A stretch of DNA of 64,000 bases from Rotaria sp. Silwood1 (lineage: Eukaryota > Rotifera > Eurotatoria > Philodinida > Philodinidae). The stretch is from positions 186,001 to 250,000 of the forward strand of contig CAJNOP010000194.1 of NCBI GenBank assembly GCA_905250075.1, in the 5' to 3' direction. A program made the translations under genes and the position numbers. Positions 11,030 through 22,680 of the stretch are shown one piece after another (the stretch's first letter is position 1; each line of letters opens with the position of its first letter). Under the pieces are notes generated by a model. The model was not told the origin of the DNA, searched no databases, and saw only the letters and a list, made by a program, of their open reading frames with translations.

Positions 11030-12060
11030 TTTGGCTCTGTTAAAGACATGTATCATGGAGCTCCATTGTCGTAACGTATCGTGTGAATTTCTATAGTAAC
11101 TCATACCATTCTAATGGAGAAAAATGATATCTATCGACAAACACGAATTTAAGTCTGGTTTATTCGTGGTTATGGAAATTACGAAACTTATCTAACATAT
11201 TATTCAAAATTTGTTTTGCAGTCACCCAGACGATCAGAGAAGTCTTCTACAAAAATCGGTTCATGAGTAGTGAAAGTATTTTAAACAATGTCTTTCTCAG
11301 GCGATTAGAAGGCATAGAACTTTTCAACCATTGAATGATAATATCTGACTTTGCAATAAATTATTTTAGCACTGTTTCATGCAGTTTGTTCCACAAAAAC
11401 TCGAGTATTCCGTCCGTTGAGTGAATGTGCTTTTATTTTGTAGAATTTGATGAGTTATGTTTATGATGAAAAAGATCACCTTTAACGAATTTTCCTATTA
11501 AAGTTATTGAATTCTGACCATTTCACTTTTCCAACTTTAGGGCGACGAAAATTAATTCTAATTATATATTCTTGTTCCTGAAAGTACAGTGCATTCTCCC
11601 ATGCATCAAACACTACTTTTCGTTTCTCTAAAATTTTCTTGCACAACATTAGGATCTAAGAAAAAAACAGTATAATGCTCAAACTTAGTCCTTGTTAACT
11701 GAAAACGACTATATTCCACAGTGGATTGGCTTATTGCATTTTGTAGCTCCCGCTTTGCACTATCCAACTCAATATTCAGAATTTTAACTATACAATACAT
11801 GTGGTCCAAATCTATGCTTGAATATTTTTCCGTTGTAGTAATGTATCATAAAAGATAGCTCCGAGAAAAGCAAGTATCTGTCACCAAACAGTGCTTCTCT
11901 TAGCATATCGATTGACATATAACAACTTATGCTTTAATTCATTGCCGATGCACTCAGAATAAATATTATAAAATGAAAAGTAGTCTAATGAAACAAGCGG
12001 GTCCTTTTCTTGAGGAATGTTTTTATCAAAAAAAAATTGCATTGTAAATTATTTAAATAT
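11030..12060 (-). pseudogene. Decayed unidentified coding sequence inside the Kelch-gene intron
   Basis: The minus strand shows protein-like stretches broken by stops. Examples are SLDYFSFYNIYSECIGNELK and YAKRSTVW near 12000-11890, and ILNIELDSAKRELQNAI to FFLDPNVVQENF near 11790-11630. The stretches are mostly in one frame, which suggests a former single exon, perhaps of an inserted transposon. I do not recognise the family. Confidence 0.35.
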
Positions 12061-12295
12061 TCATTATGGTTTATTGAAATATAGTTTCAAGAGAACATCG
12101 AAACTTCTGACAGGATTCATAGATATACAAAAATTCTATCTATTGGGGCTTTTTTGATGCTGTAGAAAGACTTTGTCAGATTTCATTCATTAATAAGACA
12201 AATAGGGTACTGATGTAGATATGAGCGCTTCATGAAAAATACATCAGCATTCAGTTATATTTTAACTTAATTCCACGAATTTACACTTGTTTTGT

Positions 12296-12500
12296 GGAAC
12301 TCACATATATTTTTGAAAAAAATAGTGAGTATAAGTTTTAAATCGAGGTTTTTCGATTCCCCACCCCTCCATTCTCCCCTCCTGGGTCATAGCAACCGTG
12401 TGTGAGTGGAGGTAGTCGAGGTTATTAGACAGGTTTCCATAGCAACGGGAGAGGAAGGCTAAGCCATAGGTTATTGAACTGGTTTCCATATCAATGCCTC
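12296..12500. repeat. Dispersed repeat (copy 1 of 2 seen)
   Basis: AACTCACATATATTTTTGAA with TAGTGAGTATAAGTTTTAA reappears near 38381-38500 with few changes, followed in both by a C-rich stretch and CCATTACAG/CATTACAG motifs. Tandem GGTTTCCATAGCAACGG-type units lie in 12440-12500. The function is unknown. Confidence 0.55.
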
Positions 12501-12509
12501 ATTACAGAC

Positions 12510-12715
12510 AGATTAATTAATTAATAATATTTTAAATGTTGAATATTTTATTTATTATTCAATATTTAAAATAATAATTTCTAATGTTATATATTTTAAA
12601 TATAAAATATATTATATAAGATATTTTATATTTTATAGAATAATCAGTAATATTAAAATCAATATTTAATAAATATAATACTTAAAATATTTAGTACTTA
12701 AATTAAAAATGAAAT
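12510..12715. repeat. Extreme AT-rich low-complexity tract
   Basis: About 200 bp of almost pure A/T with many TATTTAAAATA-type palindromes. It lies within the Kelch-gene intron. Confidence 0.8.
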
Positions 12716-13678
12716 TATATCTTCTCGTTAGTGTGGTTTGTGTCATATGCATATAATGATTAGGACAATAGAAGTTATGATTGAAGATGTATATGAAAGT
12801 AACAATAGTTTTGTTTTGAATGTTACAAAGTTGCACGAATGGAATAGTTTAATAGAAAATTAATTATAAAAGTGACGAATTTCAAGAGCATTAAATTTTC
12901 GAACGTGTCTATCAGTTATAAAACTGATTACAATTCTGACTAATTTATCGAACATTATTTCTAATAATTTATTTTCAAACGTCTGACAATACACCATAAA
13001 TTTATAACAGCCAGACGTTATGAGTTCTACATTTTAGCTCGAAAAGGAGCTACACTGATAAGTTTTTCCTTATTATTATTATTATTGCCATTCTGCTATA
13101 AGACTCATTTAATCATAAAATTGACGAAATGAAATCAACTATCCGTTTAAATCTTGATAAAGTGCAGTAATTCGCTACTATGTATTCAAAAAGTTGAGTA
13201 TGGTGTGTGTCTACCTGATCTGCAGAAATCTGTCAATAGTAATGGTAAACATACTGCTTTTGGTGAACAGCATGAATTAATAATGCATACAGAAGTATTT
13301 GATGTACAATTATAAGTAACATTGTTGCATGGTTCCAAAAGTGAACATAGTAAACCTGGTGCACAATAAATCATATTATTGACTGAACGGTAATCGAAAC
13401 ATAGTGTTGATGAAGAACGACAGGTAGCATTATTATTCAAGTTTATATTACATTGTTGTAAAGAACAATTTAATGTTGGTTCCCATCCAGAATGTCCCGA
13501 AGAAGACCATGAAAATTGAATATTATGATCATTTTCATTACAATAGTAATCGAGGACTGTTGTACTTTGGCCTAAACATTTTTGATATTATGAAAGAATA
13601 AAATGAGAAGAAATAAATCAGCAAACCTTGTATATATGAAAAGAAAACACCGAAAAAGAGTACTGTGACAAACGACAT

Positions 13679-14214
13679 TCTTTCTCTGTAATAAATGAGT
13701 GAAATAAATATTAAAACTTCGTTTTTCTTTTGACTTCGTCGGTGTCGTATTCTGTTGAAAAAAAATAATGAATTGCAATAGCAGCGACTATGCCTTTCTC
13801 TATAGAATCGATTCATTCTGAAACAAGTCGAATCGTTTTCTCATCCATTATGTCATTTTCATCTTATGAATCATATTAACATATTTGCTTTCTACTACCA
13901 ACAACATGTATGCGATTTCTTTCAGCATACTATATTCTTTAACAGAAGCGTCTGTGTGCACTCAGGTAATGTATGAATGTGGATGTAGATGAAAATTAAC
14001 ATCTGCAGGGTGTGCGTGTGGCATGAGTTGCCTAATTTGAGTTCGAATATAAATTGAGAGCTAAATGATTATAACTTCGAAAATAAATAAAAAAAGGCTT
14101 TCATGTTAAAATAGCAAAAAAAGAAAAAGATAAAATCTTATATAAATTATAAATTATAAATTTCGAAGATACCCATGTTAAAGTAGGAAAAAAGGAAAAG
14201 ATACACTCTAACTT
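13679..14214. other. No gene seen; degenerate telomere-like motif
   Basis: Region upstream of the Kelch gene. 13977-14024 holds worn ATGTGGATGTAG and GGGTGTGCGTGTGG units. Confidence 0.35.
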
Positions 14215-14960
14215 AAAATGTGTCGCATTTTATGTGTTGTTTCCTCAACTGTAGGGAGGGTCACATGAAATAAAATGAGTTGATATGTGGGTATGTGTGT
14301 TTGTGTCAGGGTCAAAGATAAAAAAAACATGATCAAATATGAATACATCGGAATTTAAGTGAATCGAGTTTTTCATGTTAGGACTTATGCCAGTTGAGTT
14401 TTTTCATCGTAAGATTTCAGTAAATCAGAAGTTTTTATATTGGGCTTTCAACCGGTCAGATTTTTTCAGGCTGGAGGTAAAGGTTAAGGAAAGTAAATCA
14501 GGGTCGGAGAATCCGAATCTGAGATCCATTTATCAAAGTTTTGAGTTGAATTTCTAGGGCCAAGGAAAGGTTTTTTTGAGAAAATAATGATATTCCCTCG
14601 ACTGTAGAAAGGGTCATATGAAATAAAATAAGTTTTTCTGTCTGTCTGTGTCAGAATGAAAGGTGAAACGTCAAAAAAACATTGACTAAGCGTTCGATGC
14701 TCACGTTTTCAATATTGGGCTTTCGACCAATCCGATTTTTCAGACTGAAAATTCAGCCAATCTGACACACGTGATAAGTTCTCCCTCAATCAGCTGTTTC
14801 ATGACTGGGTTTCCATGGATGAGGCTTTTTTGTAGCTGAGTTTCTAACTGGTGATATGTTGTGTAGGACTACTTTAGTCAGTCAGACATTTTGGATCTAG
14901 AATTGGAGAAGATATAAGTTCGTTGTTTGTAGTTAGAGACGTGTGGTTTTTTTGACGGCA
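14215..14960. repeat. Dispersed repeat family 'CCTCGACTGTAG' (copy 1)
   Basis: Two copies of a module with CCTC(A/G)ACTGTAG, a GGTCA(C/T)ATGAAATAAAAT block and GTGTCAG (near 14249 and 14594) flank ATTTCAGTAAATCAGA-type segments. The same modules return at 49845-50235 and, inverted, at 51770-52870. Open frames inside are not conserved between copies, so they are taken as non-coding. Confidence 0.65.
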
Positions 14961-14973
14961 ATGTCCGGCATTA

Positions 14974-15332
14974 ACCCTTTGAGGACGGATTTTTTTTCTG
15001 TATATTTCATCATAAATCAGTCAAGAGTGTGGGGTAGGGAACTGCAAAATCACTTTTTTTAGTCCCGATTCCGGTCAAATATGGGGGGTGGATGTGGGTG
15101 TGGATCAGAAGAAGAAGAACACTCACACCCAAAACATAGTAGTTGCTAAGGAATTTTTACTGATGTTGATTATTTTTAGCTGGTTCATATACGGTTTTGT
15201 GCAGACTTTTACGCTCTTTCAAATGACCATATTTGAAGCTTTGTCAAATAATGTTTTGACAAACATAATCGCTCTGCACTGAGTAAAAATAGGGTATAAT
15301 TGGCATGGGCCCCAAGGGCGTCAAACGGTTTC
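14974..15332. mobile_element. Possible piggyBac-type MITE with nested hairpin
   Basis: It starts TTAACCCTTTGAGGACGG. The right boundary (GGGCGTCAAACGGTTT) is an imperfect inverted match to the start. A TGTGGG/CCCACA hairpin occupies 15083-15131. It has no transposase. The boundaries are tentative. Confidence 0.35.
15083..15131. repeat. Telomere-like hairpin
   Basis: GGGTGGATGTGGGTGTGG is opposed by ACACTCACACCC across a purine-rich loop. Confidence 0.7.
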
Positions 15333-15748
15333 GAAAATATATTGAATTTGGCATCAAAAGATTCGCCGTAAAATTCTGCATCGGAAAATAAACTTCTTAT
15401 GAGAATTTGTTCGTGAGCCGATTCCTGTTCTTATGCGCCCCCGTTCTTTCATAATCTACATTTATTTATTCTATCTAAATTATTTATTAAAAATAGATAA
15501 AGCACCTGTGAATGAAGTCAATTTCTGAATAAAAGTTAAAACACATTGATAAAAAACTAAGCAAAAATAAAAAACAAACATCAGATCTAGTCATTTTTTT
15601 ATCTTTAAACAAAACAATCAACGTTCAATTTTTTTTTTCTACAAAGTAGTTTGATTGAATCGAATTTTTTTTTATGCCCACATGAACATAGGAACCACAC
15701 CTATAATGAAAATAAATTTACTTTATTTAAGAAATTTTTTATTCCAAA
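15333..15748. other. Intergenic, 3' flank of the phospholipase D gene
   Basis: AT-rich and without coding signal; presumably contains the 3' UTR of the minus-strand gene. Confidence 0.4.
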
Positions 15749-18700
15749 TTAAATTAGACCTTCTTTTGTTGTCCATTTTGGGATTAGAACGTCATCAGCT
15801 ACATACTCTAAGGGAAATTCGACAACAAAACCTTTAATTTGTTTACATTTTTTATGTGCCTTAATTAAAATTAAACATTTTTTATTTAAATAAAAACTAA
15901 ATAAAGAAAATCAAACTTACTGCTAATGGATCAGTATCTCTCAATTTTGATTTCTGAGTATATTCAGTAACTTCGATAAAAGTTCTAACACGATTAGTAG
16001 GTAAAGTATTAAAAACTTCTTCATAAATTTGTGCATTAGCTTTTGCTCTTCGTCGAAAATATTCGTAAAATTCATCTGAACATGGATCATCAACACTCAT
16101 TTCTTCTTCATTTTTAATACCCAATAATTGTCTGTAAAAAAACTAATAAATATATTAATGACAATATTAGATTAAAACAAACCTAAATAATTTCTTTCTC
16201 CATGTTGACGAAAAAAGTCCAACTTTTTGTTTTTGACCATTTAATTGTGAATCAATCATTTCATCATCTTCAACAGCTAAACAAAATTCTGAATCTCGAG
16301 AACCTTGAAGAGAACGATCATTTATATTTGCTGATCCACAAATACACATTCGATCATCAACAATCATTAGTTTTGAATGAACATAAATTATTTCTGTTAT
16401 CTTGAATGAGATTTTTTTCGTTTTTTGTTATTATTAAATAAAATAATTTCAAATACTTACTAATGTATCCATTAATATATCCCAATTACGCATTCCATAA
16501 AATGTTATATACTCTTCAGGATTAGATACACCTATTTTAATAAATAATATTAACCAAAAAAAAACAAAATCTGTATTATGAAAAAGGTCTAAAGTATTTT
16601 TCCAGAATTAATTTGACATTTTATAAGATTTTACTCATTTTTGCTTATGATTACTACATGACTGTCCTTTAATCAAATAGAATCGATAGTGTAGTCAGCT
16701 TTATATATTTCCACTCCTTATAATTTATTTCAAAATCATTTTTCTACAAAAAAATCATTTCATTGTTCTGTTGTTTTGAGCCTTATTAGTTTCATGTAAA
16801 CTTGATTATTACATGTTACAATAAAAAAAAAATACTATCACCATATCATTACAAATTAATTTGGTTTAACTCTTTATTAACGGAATGTTTTCGAGACTTT
16901 TGAAAGTTGACATAATACTATCATTGATGCAGTAGATTGTAACCCTTAGTGATCTGTCATATTAAAACTTGAGTAAAATGGTGCACGGTGCTTATTTAAA
17001 AGAATTCATCATAAATTCACATTTTTTAATATAATCCATTTTTTTTTATAGAAGTTTGTATATGAAACTTTTTCAACACTTTAAAAAACTCTAATGTTTT
17101 TCGGTTCAAGATAAAATAGAAGGAAGCTATTTAGCATTACTTTTTATCAAAAAACTTGGTTGAAACAATCTAAAAACAAGACTATTGAGTTCTATGGATA
17201 ATAGGCATGTTGAATAAGACCGTTCGTTTTAGTTTGCAAATTACTTTTATTGATCTAACTTCTGAATCGTATTAAAATTTAATTTGTTAGCAATTGAAAG
17301 GTTGTGACTTTGTTGACGGAGATTTTTAAAAATGATATTTTGAAGGCATTTTTCTTTTAATTTAAACGTTCAATAGAAACAGTTGATAGAAAAATTCTTT
17401 CCTTCCGATCTGTATTAAATTTACATTTCAAACTTGTTTCACTTGACAGTTATAAGACTTTTTGAGCTTGACATTTTTTTGAACTATTAAGATAATAATG
17501 TCACGTCAGTTTGAATCTTAAAATAAATATCATTATTCATTTCATTATAGTGAATTGCATTTACATAGGTGCTTTTTCAAATGATTATGGGTTACACGGC
17601 TTACATTAAAGTTCTCTATGATGTTCTCATGAAAAGTTATTCAAAAAAAAAATTAAATACACTATATTTTGAAATGGATAATAGACAAGTATTGGCACGC
17701 AAACAATATCAAAACTAGAGTACGATTTTACTATTAATTTAACTTAGATAAAGAGTTGTTTGCTATATTCAATTACAAAATAATATTCGATTTCGATTGA
17801 TCTTTTACACGTATAATTTATTTTCTTTGATTTAAAACTTACCATCTCGTATTAATCTTTGATAAAGTGATGTTTCTCCTTTATTAATAGATCTCATTAT
17901 ACAATAAAGAACCGCTTGAACAGCATTTTCATTTGAAAATCCTGGTAATAATGGTAATACAACATATACTCGAAATTTTTCTTTCTTGTTAGCAGCATCA
18001 ATTATCCGATGATAAAGTGCATCATCAATCAAATTTTTAATTGTTGTATCATTAGCAATTGAAACAAAAAATTGATTCTAAACAAGAAATCTCTTATTTT
18101 GAAATTCAGTGAATAGAATAGATAAAACTTACTTCAATATAAATAAAATGTTGAGCACTCTTAATCATATGAATATACGCATTTTGTATTGAAGTTTCTT
18201 TAGGGCCAATGCTACATGACCAATCTGCAGCAGAACGAACACATTGAGCATCAAAACGAATTGGTTTTAGTTTTTCACCAAGAATATCAGAAAGCATTGA
18301 TGAATCAAATAATTGATCATCATCATAACTCTTTGGAAGGATGTATGGAAAAAATTCATTAAAGCGATATTGATCTGCCTAATTTTTAGCAAAAAAGAAA
18401 AAGAAAGAAAAGCCAAAATTTTCAATTATTTCAATAAAAAAAGAAACAAAGAAAAATTTACTTTATGAATATTCCATCGTTGAATAAAATGCCTGGCACA
18501 ATCTCTTGCTGCTTCTCCACTAACAACCAAAGCTTCGTCGTGCCATGGCATTCGTGGAAATATTTTTCGATCAACACAGTCTTAAAAAAAAAAGATAATA
18601 AAATATTTAATATGATTTGTGAAATAATAGGAGGACCTTCTTCAAATTTTTCAAGATTTTTAAAATCTTCATCATAAGCATTTGCATAATCTTTTCCTAT

Positions 18701-19968
18701 AAAATATCGAATTTTTTTATTAGAAACTGATATTTCATTAATAATTGTTTTAGGTTTTTCATCAATTGATTCTGATAGAATTTCTTCATTTTCATTCGAT
18801 GATTCTTCGTATTCTTTTTTGCGAATTGTCTATCAGTTACGATAAGAAATACAACAGAATTTATAAATAACTCCTTTAAATAATTTACTTTGATTATTCT
18901 CTTCCATCGTTCTTTATGTTTATGCCGTCCATGTTCAGTGTTTTCTTCGTCAGCTAAAATTTCTCGTTCAGCATCGGTTAACACACTTCGGAAATCGGTT
19001 ACTTTTTAAGTAAATAGAATTATATCGAATAAAAAAAGCAATAAAAAAAGTCTTACCAGGTGATGCTGCAAGATTGCTATTATTCTTGGTTCTTTCACCA
19101 TTAACATCTATTTAAATAAATATGAATTAATAATTCTTTCGACATAACCAATAATACTTTGATTTTGATTTGATTTTAATAATGATTTTTTTTCTTGATC
19201 AAGTTTTGATTGTTTACATAATTCTTTTGGAATTTGCGTTGAAGACGCCTTTCAAATATTTAAACATTATATTTAATGTATTTATATCAAAAATAAATAA
19301 TAAATCGATTTCAAAAAAAATTCTGTTTACTTTTGAATTTCAGAACAAGTTCTTTTCATCTGATATGCGATAGAATATTTCATTCAAATATATTTTATGA
19401 AGAAGAAAAACAAATGTAATTAAAACAAAATTGTTCAAGATTTCTACCAAGAATATTTCATTGAATTTCTTTTCTTTAAATTATATTTCTAAAGAAATAA
19501 GGCAAATGAAAGAACATTACTTTGTTGTCAACATTATCTTATATCTTTTAAAAGTTAGCAAATACATAAGAACTGAAGTCTTATAAACTGTTTCTAAAAA
19601 TTTTTTTTGAACTTTCTGGATGAAATATGAGTAATATTGAAATTATAGATGGTATATAGTTAATACATAATAAATGACGAAAAATCAAAAAAGAAAAATA
19701 TTCTTACAATATTGCTAACATGTGTGCTTTCTGCCATTTTTTCTGTGATACTAACTGCAGCTTCTTCCTTCTGTACTTCTTTTTCAAGTTGATCATCTTT
19801 TTCATTTGGAAGTATTAATTCCGTTATATTGTCATCACACAAATCGACTAATCTATTAAAAGTAAACCATACAAGAACAAAAAATAAAACTTTCACATAT
19901 TAGAAGGATTTCTTCAATGATTGAAATAAGTGTAAAGTAAAATAACAAACTTATGCTCATCTGTATCC

Positions 19969-20397
19969 CATCGTCCCAGGGGCGTAAGTCAGATGTCAGA
20001 GCAGGGGGGGCGTAATACTAATTTTTTATTTCCACCACCAAAAAAATAAACTTTGCAGAAACAGGGGACCATAATCAAGGTTGTCGATTGTTTCCAAGAG
20101 TGGAGAGGTTCCCAAAAACCCAAAGTGAACACTAAAAAAAAAAAAAGCCCCTACTCCCCTTCAGCCTAATCCCAAAATTTATTCCTTCAAAACTAACGAA
20201 AATTTTCATGAGCGAAAAACTGGAATTTCCGAAAGCAGGGGGGCGTATACCCCTTTTTTTCTATTTTGATGAGCAAAAACAACGGAATCTTCAAAAGCAG
20301 GGGGGGCGTAAACCCCTTTTTTTCTAGTAATTTTCCGAAGCAGGGGGGGGCGTAACGCCCCACGCGCCCCCCCCTATTTACGCTACTGCATCGTCCC
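19969..20397. repeat. 9-bp target duplication CATCGTCCC flanking the 411-bp insert
   Basis: CATCGTCCC at 19969-19977 and again at 20389-20397. The left copy belongs to the phospholipase D exon and the right copy overlaps the left target copy of the MULE. Confidence 0.85.
19978..20388. mobile_element. 411-bp non-autonomous element with G-rich subrepeats
   Basis: Flanked by a perfect 9-bp duplication. Imperfect inverted ends: AGGGGCGTAAGTCAG at the left and, read on the minus strand, CAGTAGCGTAAATAGG at the right. Inside are four copies of a GCAGGGGGG(G)CGTAA motif, some followed by CCCCTTTTTTTCTA, so part of it is a tandem repeat of roughly 60 bp. It has no coding capacity. A 9-bp duplication fits MULE-type elements, though the ends do not match the neighbouring MULE. 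Confidence 0.75.
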
Positions 20398-20400
20398 CAA

Positions 20401-22680
20401 GGGGATGGTGGAAAACGTAGAAAAGGAAAACGCAGAAAAGAAAAATGTAGAAAAAAAATAGTGGAAAGGAAAACGCAGAAAAGGAAAACGTAGAAAAGGA
20501 AAACGTAGAAAAGGAAAATACAGAAAAGGAAAATATCGAAAAGGAAAATACAGAAAAGGAAAACACAGAAAATAAAAATATCGAATACATTCGAATGATG
20601 TCACTAGAGAAATAAATTCTGTATTCTTATTCTCATTAGTCACTCTCTCTCCACATGCAATATTTCTGATCGAATAAAGAAATTTTTCACATATTGAATT
20701 GATATATTATGAGAATGGCGACAAATTTAGATTCTGAAAATAGTTCATGTAAAGCCCAGCATTTTGATATATCGTTCTGTACAACCAACAAGGGAAAACC
20801 ATTATTAATATACAAGAATTACTTATTCAAGTGCAATAAAATTACAGTGAATAAAAAGTATTGGTTATGCAGTGAGCGAGAATGTGGTGTTTATATACAC
20901 ACAACAATTGATGGTGAAATGATATGTATCAATGGTGATCATAATCATCCTTTCAATCCAGATCAACTAGAAGCTAAACTATTACGAGATAAAATGAAGG
21001 AACGAATAATAAGTGAAACAACATCAATTACGAGGATATATGATGAAGAAGTAGCTAAAGCAAATCTATCCAAAGGTGCAGTAGCAGTTTTACCAACTGT
21101 AGTTGAATATAGTATGTATTACTCTATACATTAGTGAAATATTTCGTTTCAAATGTTTCTTTTTATATTAAGGGTCTAACATGAGTAAAGCACGACGAAA
21201 AAATACACCTGTAATACCATCATCTGAAATATTCGAAATTCCAGAATTATATCAACAAACATTATCACACAAACGATTTTTACTTGCAGATGTATGTTTA
21301 AAACGTGGAAAAAATCGTATTTTGATTTTCTCAAGTGATCAACAACTAGAACTGTTATTCGAGAGTAATACAATTTTCATAGATGGTACTTTTGATACCT
21401 CACCCGGTCAATTTAAGCAAGTGTATTTGTTTCATGCTCATAAATTCGGTCAAGGTACGTGATAGATCAGTTATAAAATCTTTAATACATATATTTGCCC
21501 TCTCGTATTGCAGGATTACCAGCTGCATTTTGTCTTCTGCCAAACAAGCGTGGTAAAACATATACAACATTATTTGAACTACTAAAAGATCAAGCAACTG
21601 CTATGGGAAAACAGTTTAGTCCTCAACGTATTGTATCAGATTATGAACCCGCTATGTTGCCTATTGTTCAACAAGAAGTGAGTGTTTTTATCTCTATTAT
21701 ATGTATTCAGTGTATGTAAGAGATTTTTTTCATTAATTAGTTTCCTGGTTCAATTCATAATGGATGTATGTTCCATCTTCATCAAGCAATACACCGGAAA
21801 ATTAAAGATTTAGGTTTAGCAACTGAATATTTACATGATGAAACAATTCGTGATCAATGTCGGCAGCTGATGGCGTTAAGTCTGCTGCCAAAAGATCAAG
21901 TTGAGAGTCAATTTCAACGCTTACAAACAACGACGTCACCAGCATTAGGTGATTTATTATTATATTTTAAACATCAGTGGATGTATGGCGTTGTTCCGCT
22001 CGAAATGTGGAACTTCCATGATGTCATTCATCGTACAAATAATACTTCTGAAGGTAAATAAACTGCTAATCTTCATTTTTTTATTTTCGAAGGGCTTGTC
22101 CTTCGATACTTATATTTTAGCTTATAATCTTCGATTTGCAACTCGATTATCAAAAAAACACCCAAACATCTGGATTTTCATTCAACTAATTCAAAGTGAA
22201 CATGCGCGTTTTGAACATATTTTAGTTCAACTTGAAGCTGGTGCATCTGCACCGAAACCATCAAAAAAAACAACAGCTTTTCAAATGAGATTTGATACTT
22301 TGCACAACAGATATCTGAAGAAGGAAATCAACGCAACTGAACTTTTGTCAGGTTTATCACTATTAGTTGGAAAGAAAAAAAATTAGATGCATTCATATTG
22401 TCATTTTCTTTCATCTTTTTTATTTTAAATTAATAAAGCATATATATATATATTTGTCACTGATCAAAAAAATAACATTGATCATTTCGACGTTTTCCTT
22501 TTCTATATTTTCCTCTTCTATATTTTCCTTTTCTACGTTTCCCTTTTCTATATTTTCCTTTTCTACGTTTTCTTTTTCTACGTTTTCCTTTCGACTATTT
22601 TTTTTCTACGTTTTCCTTTCGACTATTTTTTTTCTACGTTTTCCTTTTCTGCGTTTTCCTTTTCTACGTTTTCCACCAAG
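20401..22680 (+). mobile_element. Complete MULE-type DNA transposon, 2280 bp
   Basis: The terminal inverted repeats are about 175-190 bp (20401-20575 and 22488-22680). They are built from tandem copies of a roughly 15-bp unit, GAAAAGGAAAACGTA on the left and its complement TACGTTTTCCTTTTC on the right. The outermost 27 bp of the arms, from GGTGGAAAACGTAG inward, are identical. An 11-bp target duplication flanks the element. It encodes an apparently intact transposase on the + strand, opposite to the interrupted gene. Intact ends, coding region and target copies point to a recent insertion. Confidence 0.9.
20709..22386 (+). CDS. MULE transposase with FLYWCH zinc finger, five exons
   Basis: Exons 20709-21111, 21173-21454, 21514-21677, 21741-22053 and 22121-22386 join at GT-AG sites in phase to give 475 residues with no internal stop. 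Residues about 19-82 form a FLYWCH-type zinc finger, with likely zinc ligands C54, C59, H78 and H80 in YWLCSERECG and GDHNH, which would bind the terminal repeats. The MULE catalytic core follows, with D205 in FIDGTFD, D271 in VSDYEPAM, a CxxH pair (C292, H295) and E387 in NNTSEAYN. It cuts and pastes the element in the nucleus. The start used is the ATG at 20709; a second in-frame ATG lies two codons later. Length and motif spacing fit the family. Confidence 0.9.

Larger units (their letters stand above)
9953..13678 (-). pseudogene. Secreted Cys-rich/Kelch-repeat protein gene with an in-frame TGA
   Basis: Exon 1 (13678-13627) encodes a signal peptide, MSFVTVLFFGVFFSYIQG. Exon 2 (13571-13215) encodes a domain with about 14 Cys, including YCAPGLLCS and NSCCSPKAVCLP. 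After a 2.35 kb intron, exon 3 starts at 10865 with matching phase and carries at least six Kelch-type repeats of about 48 residues, with motifs such as HTASVLTNGKVLVTGG and ELYDPSTGTW. Such repeats fold as beta-propeller blades and usually bind glycans or proteins; here they would be extracellular. A TGA at 10705-10707 replaces the conserved Trp of 'GTW' and would truncate the protein after the first repeat. The 3' end is lost in the gap. It could be a real pseudogene or a base-call error, as every other repeat is intact. Confidence 0.7.

Noticed and set aside
18301..18378. A suspected frameshift in the phospholipase D exon at 18378-18133
   Set aside because: Re-reading the bases showed the frame is intact (82 whole codons); the only lesion seen in the gene is the transposon split.
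20378..20643. Phe/Ser-rich minus-strand open frames
   Set aside because: They are translations of the MULE terminal subrepeats.
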